From DAOTWP01 sp034435675 (GTDB lineage: Bacteria > Chloroflexota > Anaerolineae > Aggregatilineales > Phototrophicaceae): a DNA stretch of 23,060 nucleotides. The notes beneath the pieces are model-generated. The model saw only the letters and a list, made by a program, of their open reading frames with translations, was not told the origin of the DNA and did not search any database. Position numbers and translations under genes: made by a program. Positions 7,244 to 16,164 of the stretch are shown here, piece after piece (positions within the stretch are counted from its first letter, which is position 1; the number at the start of each line of letters is the position of its first letter). Location: positions 1-23,060 of the forward strand of contig DAOTWP010000115.1 in the NCBI GenBank assembly GCA_034435675.1, in the 5' to 3' direction.

Positions 7244-7846
7244 TCACCCGCCCGCCTCCGGCGTCGCGTCTTCCAGCGGGACGGCGGCGATGCACAGCGG
7301 GCAGGTCTGCGGCGTCCACAGCCCGCTGGACAACTGCGCGAGGCTGACTACAGGCACACCCTGCGGCGCGAAGAACGCCTCCGCCGCCGTGCCCAGCACC
7401 AGCAGCGCCCCGACCAGGCGCACCTGTGCCCCCGCCGCCCGCAGCGCCTGCGCCGTGCCGCGCACCGCCGACCCCGCGTTGATCACATCATCCACAATCG
7501 CGACCTGTGCGCCGGGCAGCGTGCTGTGCAGCGCGGGTGGCAGGCGGTATTCCACGCTGTAGAGCCTGTCACGGTCTGGGGGGACAAAGCGCTCCGCCGC
7601 ATAAAAGGTGATGTCCAGTTCCGCCGCGATGCTGTGCGCCAGCAGCCCGCCGCCCACCAGCGGACCGCATACGGCGCTGATCTCGTGCTGGGCGAGGCGC
7701 TGGGCGAGTGTCTGGATGAAGGGTTTCAGCGCCGCCGGACGCAGGAACAGGCGGTCAAGGTCGAGCCACAGGTCGCCGTGATGCCCCGATTCGAGCCGGA
7801 AATGACCGCGCCGCGCCGCCAACAGAGTGAGCAGATCGCTTTCCAT
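7244..7846 (-). CDS. PyrE-like phosphoribosyltransferase
   Basis: A 200-residue type I phosphoribosyltransferase. The N-terminus has the orotate-enzyme pattern GHFRLESGHHGDLWLDLD (14-31), and the PRPP loop reads VAIVDDVINAGSAV (115-128). The paired acids D119/D120 are kept, but the usual TGG is NAGS. The lysine-rich catalytic loop of true orotate phosphoribosyltransferases is not recognisable (AERFVPPDRDR instead), so the substrate base is uncertain and no symbol is given. The C-terminus has a TCPLC pair (C182, C185) that could bind metal, as in some archaeal-type relatives. GAAAGGA upstream supports the ATG at 7846. It is divergent from the M3 peptidase, with 117 bases between them. Confidence 0.75.
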   Translation of the reverse strand: MESDLLTLLAARRGHFRLESGHHGDLWLDLDRLFLRPAALKPFIQTLAQRLAQHEISAVCGPLVGGGLLAHSIAAELDITFYAAERFVPPDRDRLYSVEYRLPPALHSTLPGAQVAIVDDVINAGSAVRGTAQALRAAGAQVRLVGALLVLGTAAEAFFAPQGVPVVSLAQLSSGLWTPQTCPLCIAAVPLEDATPEAGG

Positions 7847-7916
7847 AGAGCTGAAATCCTTTCAGGGTGACCACTGCGCCGCGCCGGTCACCCTCACGTA
7901 TTCACAACAGATCAGG

Positions 7917-7922
7917 TAGAAT
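7917..7922 (+). promoter_or_regulatory. Possible -10 element of the M3 peptidase gene
   Basis: TAGAAT lies 41 bases before the ATG at 7964, and AAGAGGT (7946-7952) is the ribosome site. No convincing -35 is seen. The call rests on one hexamer. Confidence 0.35.
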
Positions 7923-7963
7923 AGCAACGGTTCGTGATTGCATTCAAGAGGTACAACTAACCA

Positions 7964-9691
7964 ATGTTTGAGACACTGCCTGCTGATATTCAAACCTTCA
8001 TGCGCTGGGAGTGGGCGCAGATTGAACCGTTCGTGACCAACCTGCAAAACCGCCCGCTGAACGCCACTACGCTGGCGGGCTGGCTGGAAGATTACAACGC
8101 GCTCGGTTCGCGCATTGACGAAGCCTTTTCGCGGCTGAACGTGGCGACGACGGTCAACACTGCCGATGCCGAAGCGGAAGCGCGCCTGACCAGCTTCCTC
8201 GAAACCATTCTGCCACAGGTGCAGCTTGCCGCCGATGCCTTCAACCGCAAGCTGCTGGCGGCGGTGGATGAGCAGGGCTTGACACTGCCCGACGGTTTTG
8301 CCGTGCCGCTGCGCAACATGCGCGCCGATGTTGAGCTGTTCCGCCCGGAAAATGTGCCGCTGTTCACCGACCTGGGCAAGCTGGGGATCGAATTTGACAA
8401 GCTCACCGGCGCGATGACCGTGCAGTGGCAGGGCGAAGAACTGACCCTGCCGCAGTTGGGACCTATTTTGCAGGGGGCAGACCGCGCCCAGCGCGAACAG
8501 GCATGGCGGCTGAAATCCGCCCGCTTCTTGCAGGATCGCGCCGCGCTGAACGACCAGTGGCGCGAGTTCCTCAAGCTGCGCGTGCAGGTCGCGAAAAATG
8601 CCGGTATGCCCGATTTCCGCGCTTACCAGTGGCAGGCGCTGCACCGCTTCGACTATACGCCGGAAGATGCCGTGCGTTTTCAGGACGCGATTGCCGAGGT
8701 GGTTGTGCCTGCTGCCGCGCGTGTATATGAACGCCGCCGCCGTGAACTGGGCGTGGATGTGCTGCGCCCCTGGGACGGCGACAGCTTCACCCGTGCCGAA
8801 GCACCGGGCTTCCAGCCGCTTCAGCCCTTCAGCGCTGCGGCGCAGTTGGTCAGCACGTCCGAGCGCATCTTCCAGCAGGTGGACCCGCAGTTGGGCGACT
8901 ACTTCAGCACGATGGCGCGCGAAAGCCTGCTTGACCTGGACAGCCGCAAGAACAAAGCGCCCGGCGGTTACTGCACCACATTCAGCTACAGCAAGCGCCC
9001 GTTCATCTTCATGAATGCCGTTGGGCTGCATGACGATGTGCAAACGCTGCTGCACGAGGCGGGGCACGCCTTCCATGCGTTTGAGGCAGTGCGCCTGCCG
9101 TATCTGGACCAGCAGAACGCGCCGACGGAATTCTGCGAAGTGGCGTCCATGGCGATGGAACTGATCGCCGCGCCGTATCTGGCACAGTCGCACGGTGGCT
9201 TCTACAGTGCTGCCGACACCGCACGCGCCCGTGCCGAACATCTCGAAAATCTGCTGCTGTTCTGGCCCTATATGGCGGTGGTGGATGCCTTCCAGCACTG
9301 GGTCTACACGCACGCAGACGACGCGCTGAACCCGGACAACTGCGACGCGCAGTGGTCGCGGCTGTGGGATCGCTTCATCGTCGGACCGGACTGGAGCGGT
9401 TTCCAGGCGGAGAAAGAAACCGGCTGGCACCGCAAGCTGCACATCTTCCAGGTGCCGTTCTATTACATTGAATACGGGCTGGCGCAGCTTGGCGCGGTGC
9501 AGGTCTGGGCAAACAGCCTGAACGATCAGGCGGGCGCGGTGGCAGCATACCGGCGCGGGCTGGCGCTGGGCGGCACGGCAACCCTGCCGGAACTGTTCGC
9601 GGCGGCGGGCGCGCGCTTTGCGCTGGACGCGGCAACCCTGCGCACAGCGGTAGAGCTGGTCGAAAGCACGTTGGACACGCTGACGGCGTAG
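7964..9691 (+). CDS. M3 family oligoendopeptidase (PepF-like)
   Basis: A 575-residue zinc metallopeptidase. The catalytic HEAGH (364-368) lies in QTLLHEAGHAFHAFE. The third zinc ligand is E392 in EFCEVASMAMEL, 28 residues after the first His, as in thimet oligopeptidase and PepF. Upstream, the conserved GGYCTTFSYSKRPFIFMN segment shapes the substrate strand. There is no signal peptide, so it is cytosolic and probably trims short peptides. The length is normal for the M3B group. AAGAGGT precedes the ATG by 11 bases. The gene is monocistronic and ends at a strong hairpin (9725-9747). Confidence 0.9.
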   Translation: MFETLPADIQTFMRWEWAQIEPFVTNLQNRPLNATTLAGWLEDYNALGSRIDEAFSRLNVATTVNTADAEAEARLTSFLETILPQVQLAADAFNRKLLAAVDEQGLTLPDGFAVPLRNMRADVELFRPENVPLFTDLGKLGIEFDKLTGAMTVQWQGEELTLPQLGPILQGADRAQREQAWRLKSARFLQDRAALNDQWREFLKLRVQVAKNAGMPDFRAYQWQALHRFDYTPEDAVRFQDAIAEVVVPAAARVYERRRRELGVDVLRPWDGDSFTRAEAPGFQPLQPFSAAAQLVSTSERIFQQVDPQLGDYFSTMARESLLDLDSRKNKAPGGYCTTFSYSKRPFIFMNAVGLHDDVQTLLHEAGHAFHAFEAVRLPYLDQQNAPTEFCEVASMAMELIAAPYLAQSHGGFYSAADTARARAEHLENLLLFWPYMAVVDAFQHWVYTHADDALNPDNCDAQWSRLWDRFIVGPDWSGFQAEKETGWHRKLHIFQVPFYYIEYGLAQLGAVQVWANSLNDQAGAVAAYRRGLALGGTATLPELFAAAGARFALDAATLRTAVELVESTLDTLTA

Positions 9692-9724
9692 GGATACTTG
9701 CCCCCGCGTAATCGTGGTTATGTT

Positions 9725-9757
9725 GGGGTATCCCGGCGGGATGCCCCTTTGCATTTT
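9725..9757. terminator. Hairpin terminator between converging genes
   Basis: GGGGTATCCCG (9725-9735) pairs with CGGGATGCCCC (9737-9747), with one G-T pair and a tight loop. TTTGCATTTT follows on the plus strand. It lies between the ends of the M3 peptidase (plus) and HIT (minus) genes. The plus-strand T-rich tail suits intrinsic termination, mainly of the peptidase transcript. Confidence 0.6.
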
Positions 9758-9767
9758 GCGCCGCGCA

Positions 9768-10136
9768 TCAGCGTGCGTCCCCGCTGACCAGATGCCAGTG
9801 CAGCAGCGGCACCTCCTGATACGCCCCGCCGTTGCAAATCAGCCGGTAGCCCTGCGCCTCCAAGCCCAATTCGACGACCAGGTTCTGCACCGTGCTGACC
9901 AGATCGCGCAGCAGGTCGGCATCGTCAGCGGTCAGCGCCAGCAGCGACGCCCGTGAACGCTTGGGCAGAATCAGAATGTGCAGCGCATAACCGGGCGACG
10001 GGTGATGAAATGCCAGCAGCGTCGGGGTTTCCCGCAAGCGCGTGACCGGAATCGCAAAATGCATCCAGATAATCCCCCAGCGCAGCAAGCGCCCGCCCAA
10101 CCGCGAACGCGCAAAACGAAACAGCCAGCGGCGCAT
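9768..10136 (-). CDS. HIT family protein
   Basis: A 122-residue histidine-triad protein, a family that hydrolyses or transfers nucleotides (AMP-lysine, dinucleoside polyphosphates). The ILILPKR strand and the end QEVPLLHWHLVSGD mark the fold. The usual His-x-His-x-His reads Leu111-Leu112-His113-Trp114-His115, so the first His is Leu while the middle, catalytic His113 and the last His115 remain. The N-terminal 30 residues are basic and hydrophobic (RRWLFRFARSRLGGRLLRWG), longer than in minimal HIT proteins, and may be a membrane-binding helix. The gene follows the amidase gene by 9 bases, so one operon is likely. The link between the two functions is unclear. Confidence 0.8.
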   Translation of the reverse strand: MRRWLFRFARSRLGGRLLRWGIIWMHFAIPVTRLRETPTLLAFHHPSPGYALHILILPKRSRASLLALTADDADLLRDLVSTVQNLVVELGLEAQGYRLICNGGAYQEVPLLHWHLVSGDAR

Positions 10137-10145
10137 CGCAGAAAC

Positions 10146-11045
10146 CTACACCTTGATCGCGCCGTGCCGCAGCAGCGCATGCACGCCCTTTGCCCGGTTG
10201 ACAATCTGCGTAATGCGCAGGTCCACCGCCACACTCGCCAGCGCGCGCGCATCGTGCGCCGCCAGCCCAAAGCGCTCATTCAGCAGTGCGACCATGTTAT
10301 CCAGTGCCAGCGCCGCCGCCGTGTCCAGATCCTCGTCAAAGCCAAACGTCAGCCACGCATCCGGCGTCCATGCGCGTGGAGCTTGCAGATGCATCTGCGG
10401 GTGCAGGCGCAGCGTCAGGTCAACAACCTCCATGCCGCATTCAATCGCCGTGCCATGTGCCTCGCCGTCACCCTGTGCCGCGTGCCCATCTCCGGCGGAA
10501 AACAGCGCGCCCGGCACTGCCACCGGCAGAAACAATCGTGCGCCGGGAACGAGTTCCTTGCAGTCGAGATTGCCGCCTACCGCACGCGGCGGAGTTGTGC
10601 TGTGTTTCCCTGGTTCGGCGGGCGCGACCCCCAGCACACCCAGGAACGGGCGCAGCGCCACCGTATGCCCGTACTGGTTGCGCCCGGTCATCGCGTCGGC
10701 ATCCAGCGCCCAGACGTGATAGTCGGGGTACTGCACCAGCGTCCAGCCCCAGCGTCCCGGCTGAAGCGCGTTGATCTGCACTTCCAGCGTCATGCCTGGT
10801 TCTGCCCCCCGCACGAACACAGGACCACACAGCGCGTGCCCGTCGTAGTGCTCGTTCGCCACAGGCGCATACTTCCTGGCGGTTGCCCGGTCATAAGGGC
10901 TGACCAGCGGTGCTGCATGCCAGCCTGCATCGAGCGTCTGCATACGCACCGTGTCGCCGGAGTCCACCGTTAGCACGGGTGGCAGGTCTCGTGAAAAATA
11001 GCCGTGCAGCACTGCCGGGCTGAGTTCAAGTGTATGGATTGCCAC
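10146..11045 (-). CDS. Acetamidase/formamidase family protein
   Basis: A 299-residue FmdA/AmdA-type amidohydrolase that releases ammonia from formamide, acetamide or similar amides in the cytosol. Family blocks appear in order: GHALCGPVFVRGAEPGMTLEV, shown in part (about 69-89), FLGVLGVAPAEPG, the PPRAVGGNLDCKEL segment, and FSAGDGHAAQGDGEAHGTAI, the most diagnostic stretch, with metal-binding Asp and His. Start is GTG at 11045 with AAAGGTGA 6 bases upstream. It is first in an operon with the HIT gene, under a minus-strand TATAAT at 11084-11089, and divergent from the receptor kinase. The true substrate cannot be read from sequence. Confidence 0.88.
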   Translation of the reverse strand: MAIHTLELSPAVLHGYFSRDLPPVLTVDSGDTVRMQTLDAGWHAAPLVSPYDRATARKYAPVANEHYDGHALCGPVFVRGAEPGMTLEVQINALQPGRWGWTLVQYPDYHVWALDADAMTGRNQYGHTVALRPFLGVLGVAPAEPGKHSTTPPRAVGGNLDCKELVPGARLFLPVAVPGALFSAGDGHAAQGDGEAHGTAIECGMEVVDLTLRLHPQMHLQAPRAWTPDAWLTFGFDEDLDTAAALALDNMVALLNERFGLAAHDARALASVAVDLRITQIVNRAKGVHALLRHGAIKV

Positions 11046-11083
11046 TGCTCACCTTTCCACACTAATCACCCAAACATTCGGAA

Positions 11084-11089
11084 ATTATA
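11084..11089 (-). promoter_or_regulatory. -10 element of the amidase-HIT operon
   Basis: A perfect TATAAT on the minus strand sits 38 bases before the GTG at 11045. The -35 is not recognisable. It is back to back with the kinase -10 at 11136, so the two transcripts diverge from a shared region of about 50 bases. Confidence 0.55.
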
Positions 11090-11135
11090 ACGCCTTTTTT
11101 AGCCAATCCTGCTGCATCGCCCCGATACTTCCCGC

Positions 11136-11141
11136 TATAAT
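11136..11141 (+). promoter_or_regulatory. -10 element of the receptor kinase gene
   Basis: TATAAT on the plus strand lies 135 bases before the kinase ATG, implying a leader of about 130 bases. The leader (11148-11276) shows no clear hairpin or riboswitch to my reading, and only a weak GGGG ribosome site (11263-11266). Confidence 0.55.
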
Positions 11142-11276
11142 AGACGGTGGTACGTAGTTTTCTTCACTGTTGCTATAACACTGTAGCTGAAACCGGAGCA
11201 GCGCGCAGCCTGGCACTGCTCTTAATCCTGAAAGCAAGCGAATAGCGAGCAATCACACGCAGCGGGGCAACCAAAG

Positions 11277-14200
11277 ATGAACAATCTCGTTGGATTAACG
11301 CTGGGGCAGTATGAACTGCGCGAATGGCTGGGCGATGGCGGCATGGGGTCGGTCTATCGCGGGCATCAGCGCCTGCTCAAGCGCGATGTTGCGGTCAAAG
11401 TGCTGACGGCAGATGTCAGCGCCGAGCCGGGCTTTCTGGAACGCTTCACGCGCGAGGCACAAACCGCCGCCGGACTGGAACATGCGCATATCGTGCCCGT
11501 CTACGATTACGGCACGCATGGCGATATGCCCTATATTGTCATGCGCCTGCTGACCGGCGGTTCGCTGGCGCAGCGCATTGCCTACAGCCGTCGTTCGGAT
11601 ACCCCTCTCCCCACCCTGCGCGAAGTGGCAAACATTCTGGTGCGCCTGTCCAGCGCGCTCGATTACGCGCACGGGCGCGGGGTGATCCACCGCGACATCA
11701 AATCCACCAACGTCATGTTCGACGATCAGGGCACGCCCTTTGTCGTGGACTTTGGCATCGCCAAATCCGCCGGATCGACCCAGCTCACCGCGCGCGGGCT
11801 GGTGATGGGCACGCCCGCCTATATGGCACCGGAGCAGTGGCGCGGCGAGGAACTCACACCCGCCGCAGATCAGTATGCGCTGGCGATCACCATTTACGAA
11901 ATGCTCACCGGCAAAATGCCCTTCGAGGCAGACACACCCTACGCGCTGATGAACCGGCACCTGAACGAACTGCCCATGCCGGTGCATGACCTGCGCAATG
12001 ACCTGCCCATCGGCATCAACGCAGTGCTGCTGCGGGCGATGGCAAAAACGCCCGCAGAACGTTTTGAACGCTGCACGGACTTCGCCGAGGCGTTTGAGCA
12101 GGCGGCGAACGAGACCCCTGCTCAGCAGGCAACCGGCTTCTTCACGACCAAGCTGCCCCCGCGCCCGCAGCCCGCCACCCGTGTGCCCACACCCTCGGCA
12201 GGCGGAATCCCGCCCGGAACCCCGCCCGGCGCGCCGCTCGATATGCCGACGATCACCCCGGCAACGCCGCTGCCCGCCAGAGCGCAGACACCGGCGACCA
12301 CGCCCAAGCAGGCGGTTGAAGCCGCGCCCGGTGAACCCCCACAGGGTGGACCGCCGCGCACAGCAGTGCTGCCTGGCGGTGGCAAGCGTGCGCCTGTCAC
12401 GCAGCCCCCTGCGTCGCGTTCGCGGCTGCCGTTGATCATCGGCGGACTGCTGCTGCTCATCGTCATCATCGGCGGCGGCGCGCTGTTCGCCATCAGCACG
12501 AGCACTGCGGCTAACGAACAGGCGACGCAAACCCAAGCCGCCCAGGATGCCGCGCTGCAAGCGACCGGCACGGAATCAGCCGTCATTGCGCAGGCAGCAA
12601 CCGAGGAACGCGAAAACGAAACGGCAACGGCGGAAAGCTGGACCGACACGCCTACCGTCACCAATACGGCGACGGCGACCAACACCGCCACCGCCACCAA
12701 TACAGCGACGGCGACCAACACCGCCACCGCCACCAATACGGCGACGGCGACCAACACGCCCACGCCTTCGGACACGCCCACGCCCACCGACAACCCGACA
12801 GTCGTCGCGGCGGCTGCCCCCCTGCTCGGTGGGGAAGCGCTGGTGCTGCTGCACCCTGCCAGCAGCGGCGCGCTGCCCCACAACGGCGAAGACCAGCAAA
12901 TTGCCTATGTCTCGGCGGGCATCTTCACGCAGAACTTTGTCGTGGAAGTGCGTTTCGTCGCGCCGTATGGACCCGCCAGCGGCACCTGGGATTACGGCTT
13001 CCTGTTCCGCACAGCGCAAAATAGCGAACAGCATTACCGGCTGGTGGTCAATTCCGAACGCGCCTGGACCCTGCAATTGTGGAACGGCGGCGACTCGACA
13101 ATCATCCAGCAGGGCACCATCCCGGCAGACGTGATGGACGTCACCGAGGGCGCGTCGAATCTGCTGCTGCTGGCAGTTAACGACACCGTTGGCGCGTTCT
13201 ATATGAACGGCGCCCTGATGCTGGACGACAAAAACAAGGCAGACCTCGACCTGTCCGATCACACCGGGATTGGCGATGTCTGGGCGATTACCGGGTCGTT
13301 CACAGGCAACGAAATCACCGGCGAGGTGACGCGCTACGAAGCATTCACCGTCTGGTCAATTGGCGCTGCCCCCACGCTGACGCCCACGCACACACCGCGC
13401 AGCGAACTGGACGCGCGCGTGGGCAGCAATCGCGGCTTCATCTTCCAGGGCGGTGCGGAAGTCTGGTACTACGTGGGCGCTGCCAACGAAACGTTGATTC
13501 TGCTGGTCGAAGCAGATAACCCGGCGGGCACGACCACTACCGTTGCAGAACGGCGTGAACGCCGCCTGCTGGACACGCGCGTGCTGGTCTATGCCCCCGA
13601 TGGCGCGCTGCTGGGCGAAAACGATGACGACATTACCATTGCCGAAGACGCGCCCGAACGCACCAACTCGCGGCTGGAAGTGACTCTGCCGCAAGCCGGG
13701 CTGTATCGCATCGAAGTGCGCAGCTATGCCGACGAAACCGAAGGCGCTTACCGCCTGACGATTTTCTCCAGCCTGTTCCCCACCGAAACCCCGGTGGCAA
13801 CCCGCACCTCCACCCCGACCGCCACCGCGACAGCAACCGAGCGTCCGACCAACACGCCAGAGCCGGAACTGCCGCGCAATGTCGAGCGTGTGCTCGATGA
13901 CCTGGGCATTGACCCGCGTGATGGGCAGTTGGGCGATACGATTGACGAACTGACGGTTGACCTGAGCGATGAGGACGACACGATCAGCGGGACTCTGTTT
14001 GACGGCGAATACAACGATTTTGTGCTGCACAGCACCATCGAATGGGGACCCGGCGCGGAAGAAGACCAGTGCGGGTTCTACTTCCGTTATAACGATGAGT
14101 CGAATTACTACACCGTGCAGATCGACCGCGAAGGTGAGCTGTGGTTCAACCCGTATATTGATAGCGAGTGGTCACGCGCCACCTTTGGCGACGGCAGCGC

Positions 14201-16061
14201 CATCCGCACTGCCCGCAGCAGCAGCAACGACTTCACCCTGCTCGGCATCGGCGATACGTTCACCATCTATGTCAACGGCGTGCTGGCGGGGCAGTTCAGC
14301 GACGACACACTGCGCCGGGGACGGGTGGCGCTGCTGGCGGGCACGTTTGACGAGAGTGACGACACCAACTGCACCTTCCTGGATGCGTGGGTCTTTGAAC
14401 TGACCGAAGATATCCCCGTCCCTGCCGCGCCGACACCGTCCGAAGAGCCGGAACCCACCGCCCCGCGCGAAGTCGTGCGCGTGCTGGAAAATGTGGGCGT
14501 TGACCCGAACAACGGCACGCTGGCGCAGCAGGTGGACGAAAGCGTGCTTGACCTCAGCGATGATGATGACACACTGCGCTGGGACATGTTCGACGGCGAC
14601 TACAGCGATTTTGTCGTGCATACTGTGGTTGAATGGGGACCGGGCGCCGAAGAAGACTACTGCGGCTTCATCTTCCGCTTCGACACCACCGCCAACTTCT
14701 ACGCGGTAGGTATTGACCGCCTTGGGTTTGCCTGGTTCCGCGAACGTGTAGACGACGAATGGCAGGACTACCGCACCGGCGATGGCAGTCTGGTGCTCAC
14801 GCGGCGCAGCGCCCTGAACGACCTGGTGGTCGTCGCCAGCGAAGGCACGTTCAGCCTGTTTATCAACGGCGAGTTCGCCGGGCAGTTTATTGACGACAGC
14901 CACGCGCGCGGCGAAATCGGGCTGCTGGCAGGCACATTTGACGAAAGCGACGACACCAACTGCACCTTCACCGATGCGTGGGTCTGGGAATTGGACGAAC
15001 CGGTGGAGATCAGCGCCAGCGCAACCCCGGCAACCCCCAGCAGCGCTGACCTGCCGCCGTCCGTGCAGGCAGCGCTGGACATCGCCGAGATTGACCCCGA
15101 AAACGGTGAGCTTGCCGAGCAGCAGGGTGAAACCGTGATCGACATGAGCAATCTTGATGACTCGCTGCGCTGGGATCTGTTCGACAACACCTACAGCGAT
15201 TTTGTCGCCTACACGCGCTTTGAATGGGGACCGGGCGCCGAAGAAGACTACTGCGGCATGGTTGTACGCTATATGGATGGTGATAACTTCTACCTGATCG
15301 GCATCGACCGGCTGGGCGCGCTGTGGTTCCGCGAACTGGCGGACGACCAGTGGGAAAGCTACCGCACGGGCGACGGCAGCGCGATCAACACGCGCCAGAG
15401 CCAGAGCAACGAACTGCTGGTGGTCGTCATTGGGGATCGTTTCGCGGTGTATATCAACGGCGAGTATGCCGGCGAATTCACCGACAGCAGCATTGACGCC
15501 GGGCAGGTCGGGCTGGTGGCAGGCACGTTTGACGAAAGCGACGACACCAACTGCACGTTTGGCGAGTCGTGGGTCTGGCAGATCAACAGCACGCGCCGGG
15601 GCACCGGGGTGGTGCTGCCGCCCACCTGGACGCCCACACCCGATTATGGCATTGTGCTGGTGCCGTTTGAGGACGAAACCATGCGCATTCGCGGTGTTGT
15701 GCCGGATGGCTGGGTATCCACCAGCGCCGGGGTATATTCGCGTAATCAATTCACCGGCGACACGGCGGCAATCCTGCAACTCTCGGTGACCGGCTTCACG
15801 CCGCAGGAAATGCTTGATCTGACGGCGGCGCAGTTTGGCGACATCGAGTTTGATGAAACGGGCACATATCGCGGGGCAGAAAACCGCTATCGCTGGACGC
15901 TGTATCGTTCGGAGTTTGGCAACACCGTGTTGAGCATGGGCATCGCAGAAGACGACGATGTGCTCTATGCTGTGTTGATTACTTCGCGCCCCGAAGACGA
16001 GGAGGCGCTGTACAGCGCGGTGTTCCTGCCAGCATTGGACGCTATCGGTCCGCTGGAGTAA
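11277..16061 (+). CDS. Giant receptor Ser/Thr kinase with repeated lamin-G-like ectodomain
   Basis: A 1594-residue single-pass receptor kinase. The PknB-type kinase domain (about 8-270) has all key residues: glycine loop GDGGMGSVY (19-27), K41, HRDIKSTN with D140 and N145, DFG (158-160) and APE ending at E186. A Pro-rich linker leads to one membrane segment (384-408), then a TNTATA stalk (462-491). Outside are a lamin-G/3-keto-disaccharide-hydrolase-like domain (518-695) and a pre-peptidase-like domain (709-832). Three tandem lamin-G-like units follow (865-1043, 1062-1241, 1259-1438), then a C-terminal alpha/beta domain (1457-1594). Each unit has WGPGAEED-x-CG and FDESDDTNCTF, whose cysteines are exactly 100 residues apart and probably form a disulfide. 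The kinase likely relays an extracellular ligand to cytosolic phosphorylation. The ligand is unknown, perhaps a glycan. Confidence 0.92.
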   Translation: MNNLVGLTLGQYELREWLGDGGMGSVYRGHQRLLKRDVAVKVLTADVSAEPGFLERFTREAQTAAGLEHAHIVPVYDYGTHGDMPYIVMRLLTGGSLAQRIAYSRRSDTPLPTLREVANILVRLSSALDYAHGRGVIHRDIKSTNVMFDDQGTPFVVDFGIAKSAGSTQLTARGLVMGTPAYMAPEQWRGEELTPAADQYALAITIYEMLTGKMPFEADTPYALMNRHLNELPMPVHDLRNDLPIGINAVLLRAMAKTPAERFERCTDFAEAFEQAANETPAQQATGFFTTKLPPRPQPATRVPTPSAGGIPPGTPPGAPLDMPTITPATPLPARAQTPATTPKQAVEAAPGEPPQGGPPRTAVLPGGGKRAPVTQPPASRSRLPLIIGGLLLLIVIIGGGALFAISTSTAANEQATQTQAAQDAALQATGTESAVIAQAATEERENETATAESWTDTPTVTNTATATNTATATNTATATNTATATNTATATNTPTPSDTPTPTDNPTVVAAAAPLLGGEALVLLHPASSGALPHNGEDQQIAYVSAGIFTQNFVVEVRFVAPYGPASGTWDYGFLFRTAQNSEQHYRLVVNSERAWTLQLWNGGDSTIIQQGTIPADVMDVTEGASNLLLLAVNDTVGAFYMNGALMLDDKNKADLDLSDHTGIGDVWAITGSFTGNEITGEVTRYEAFTVWSIGAAPTLTPTHTPRSELDARVGSNRGFIFQGGAEVWYYVGAANETLILLVEADNPAGTTTTVAERRERRLLDTRVLVYAPDGALLGENDDDITIAEDAPERTNSRLEVTLPQAGLYRIEVRSYADETEGAYRLTIFSSLFPTETPVATRTSTPTATATATERPTNTPEPELPRNVERVLDDLGIDPRDGQLGDTIDELTVDLSDEDDTISGTLFDGEYNDFVLHSTIEWGPGAEEDQCGFYFRYNDESNYYTVQIDREGELWFNPYIDSEWSRATFGDGSAIRTARSSSNDFTLLGIGDTFTIYVNGVLAGQFSDDTLRRGRVALLAGTFDESDDTNCTFLDAWVFELTEDIPVPAAPTPSEEPEPTAPREVVRVLENVGVDPNNGTLAQQVDESVLDLSDDDDTLRWDMFDGDYSDFVVHTVVEWGPGAEEDYCGFIFRFDTTANFYAVGIDRLGFAWFRERVDDEWQDYRTGDGSLVLTRRSALNDLVVVASEGTFSLFINGEFAGQFIDDSHARGEIGLLAGTFDESDDTNCTFTDAWVWELDEPVEISASATPATPSSADLPPSVQAALDIAEIDPENGELAEQQGETVIDMSNLDDSLRWDLFDNTYSDFVAYTRFEWGPGAEEDYCGMVVRYMDGDNFYLIGIDRLGALWFRELADDQWESYRTGDGSAINTRQSQSNELLVVVIGDRFAVYINGEYAGEFTDSSIDAGQVGLVAGTFDESDDTNCTFGESWVWQINSTRRGTGVVLPPTWTPTPDYGIVLVPFEDETMRIRGVVPDGWVSTSAGVYSRNQFTGDTAAILQLSVTGFTPQEMLDLTAAQFGDIEFDETGTYRGAENRYRWTLYRSEFGNTVLSMGIAEDDDVLYAVLITSRPEDEEALYSAVFLPALDAIGPLE
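12660..12749 (+). repeat. 18-bp/36-bp tandem repeat encoding the TNTATA stalk
   Basis: Five perfect copies of Thr-Asn-Thr-Ala-Thr-Ala are encoded by 18-base units. Odd units end GCGACGGCG and even units end GCCACCGCC, so the true DNA period is 36 bases. The repeat is just outside the membrane segment and is probably a glycosylatable spacer. Confidence 0.85.
13869..15590 (+). repeat. Three tandem 591-bp units inside the receptor kinase
   Basis: Cysteine codons fall at 14070/14370, 14661/14961 and 15252/15552, giving an exact 591-base (197-residue) period with no net indels between cysteines. Near-identical DNA persists around the GACGACACCAACTGCAC and GAAGAAGACTACTGCGGC stretches, which indicates internal duplication. 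The units are otherwise well diverged. Confidence 0.85.
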
Positions 16062-16164
16062 CCCGCAGCGGGGGCGAGGGTGCGGCGCAGTGCTGTGGCG
16101 CAGCCGTACCCTGACTGGCGCAACGCCTCGCTGAGAACTGCAATACCAGGCGTAAAACTTTGCA

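Noticed and set aside
7862..9754. 630-codon minus-strand open frame opposite the M3 peptidase
   Set aside because: A shadow of the peptidase gene; its translation is low in hydrophobic core patterns and matches no family.
11148..11276. Riboswitch or small RNA in the kinase leader
   Set aside because: I could not find a convincing stem set or known aptamer core by eye.
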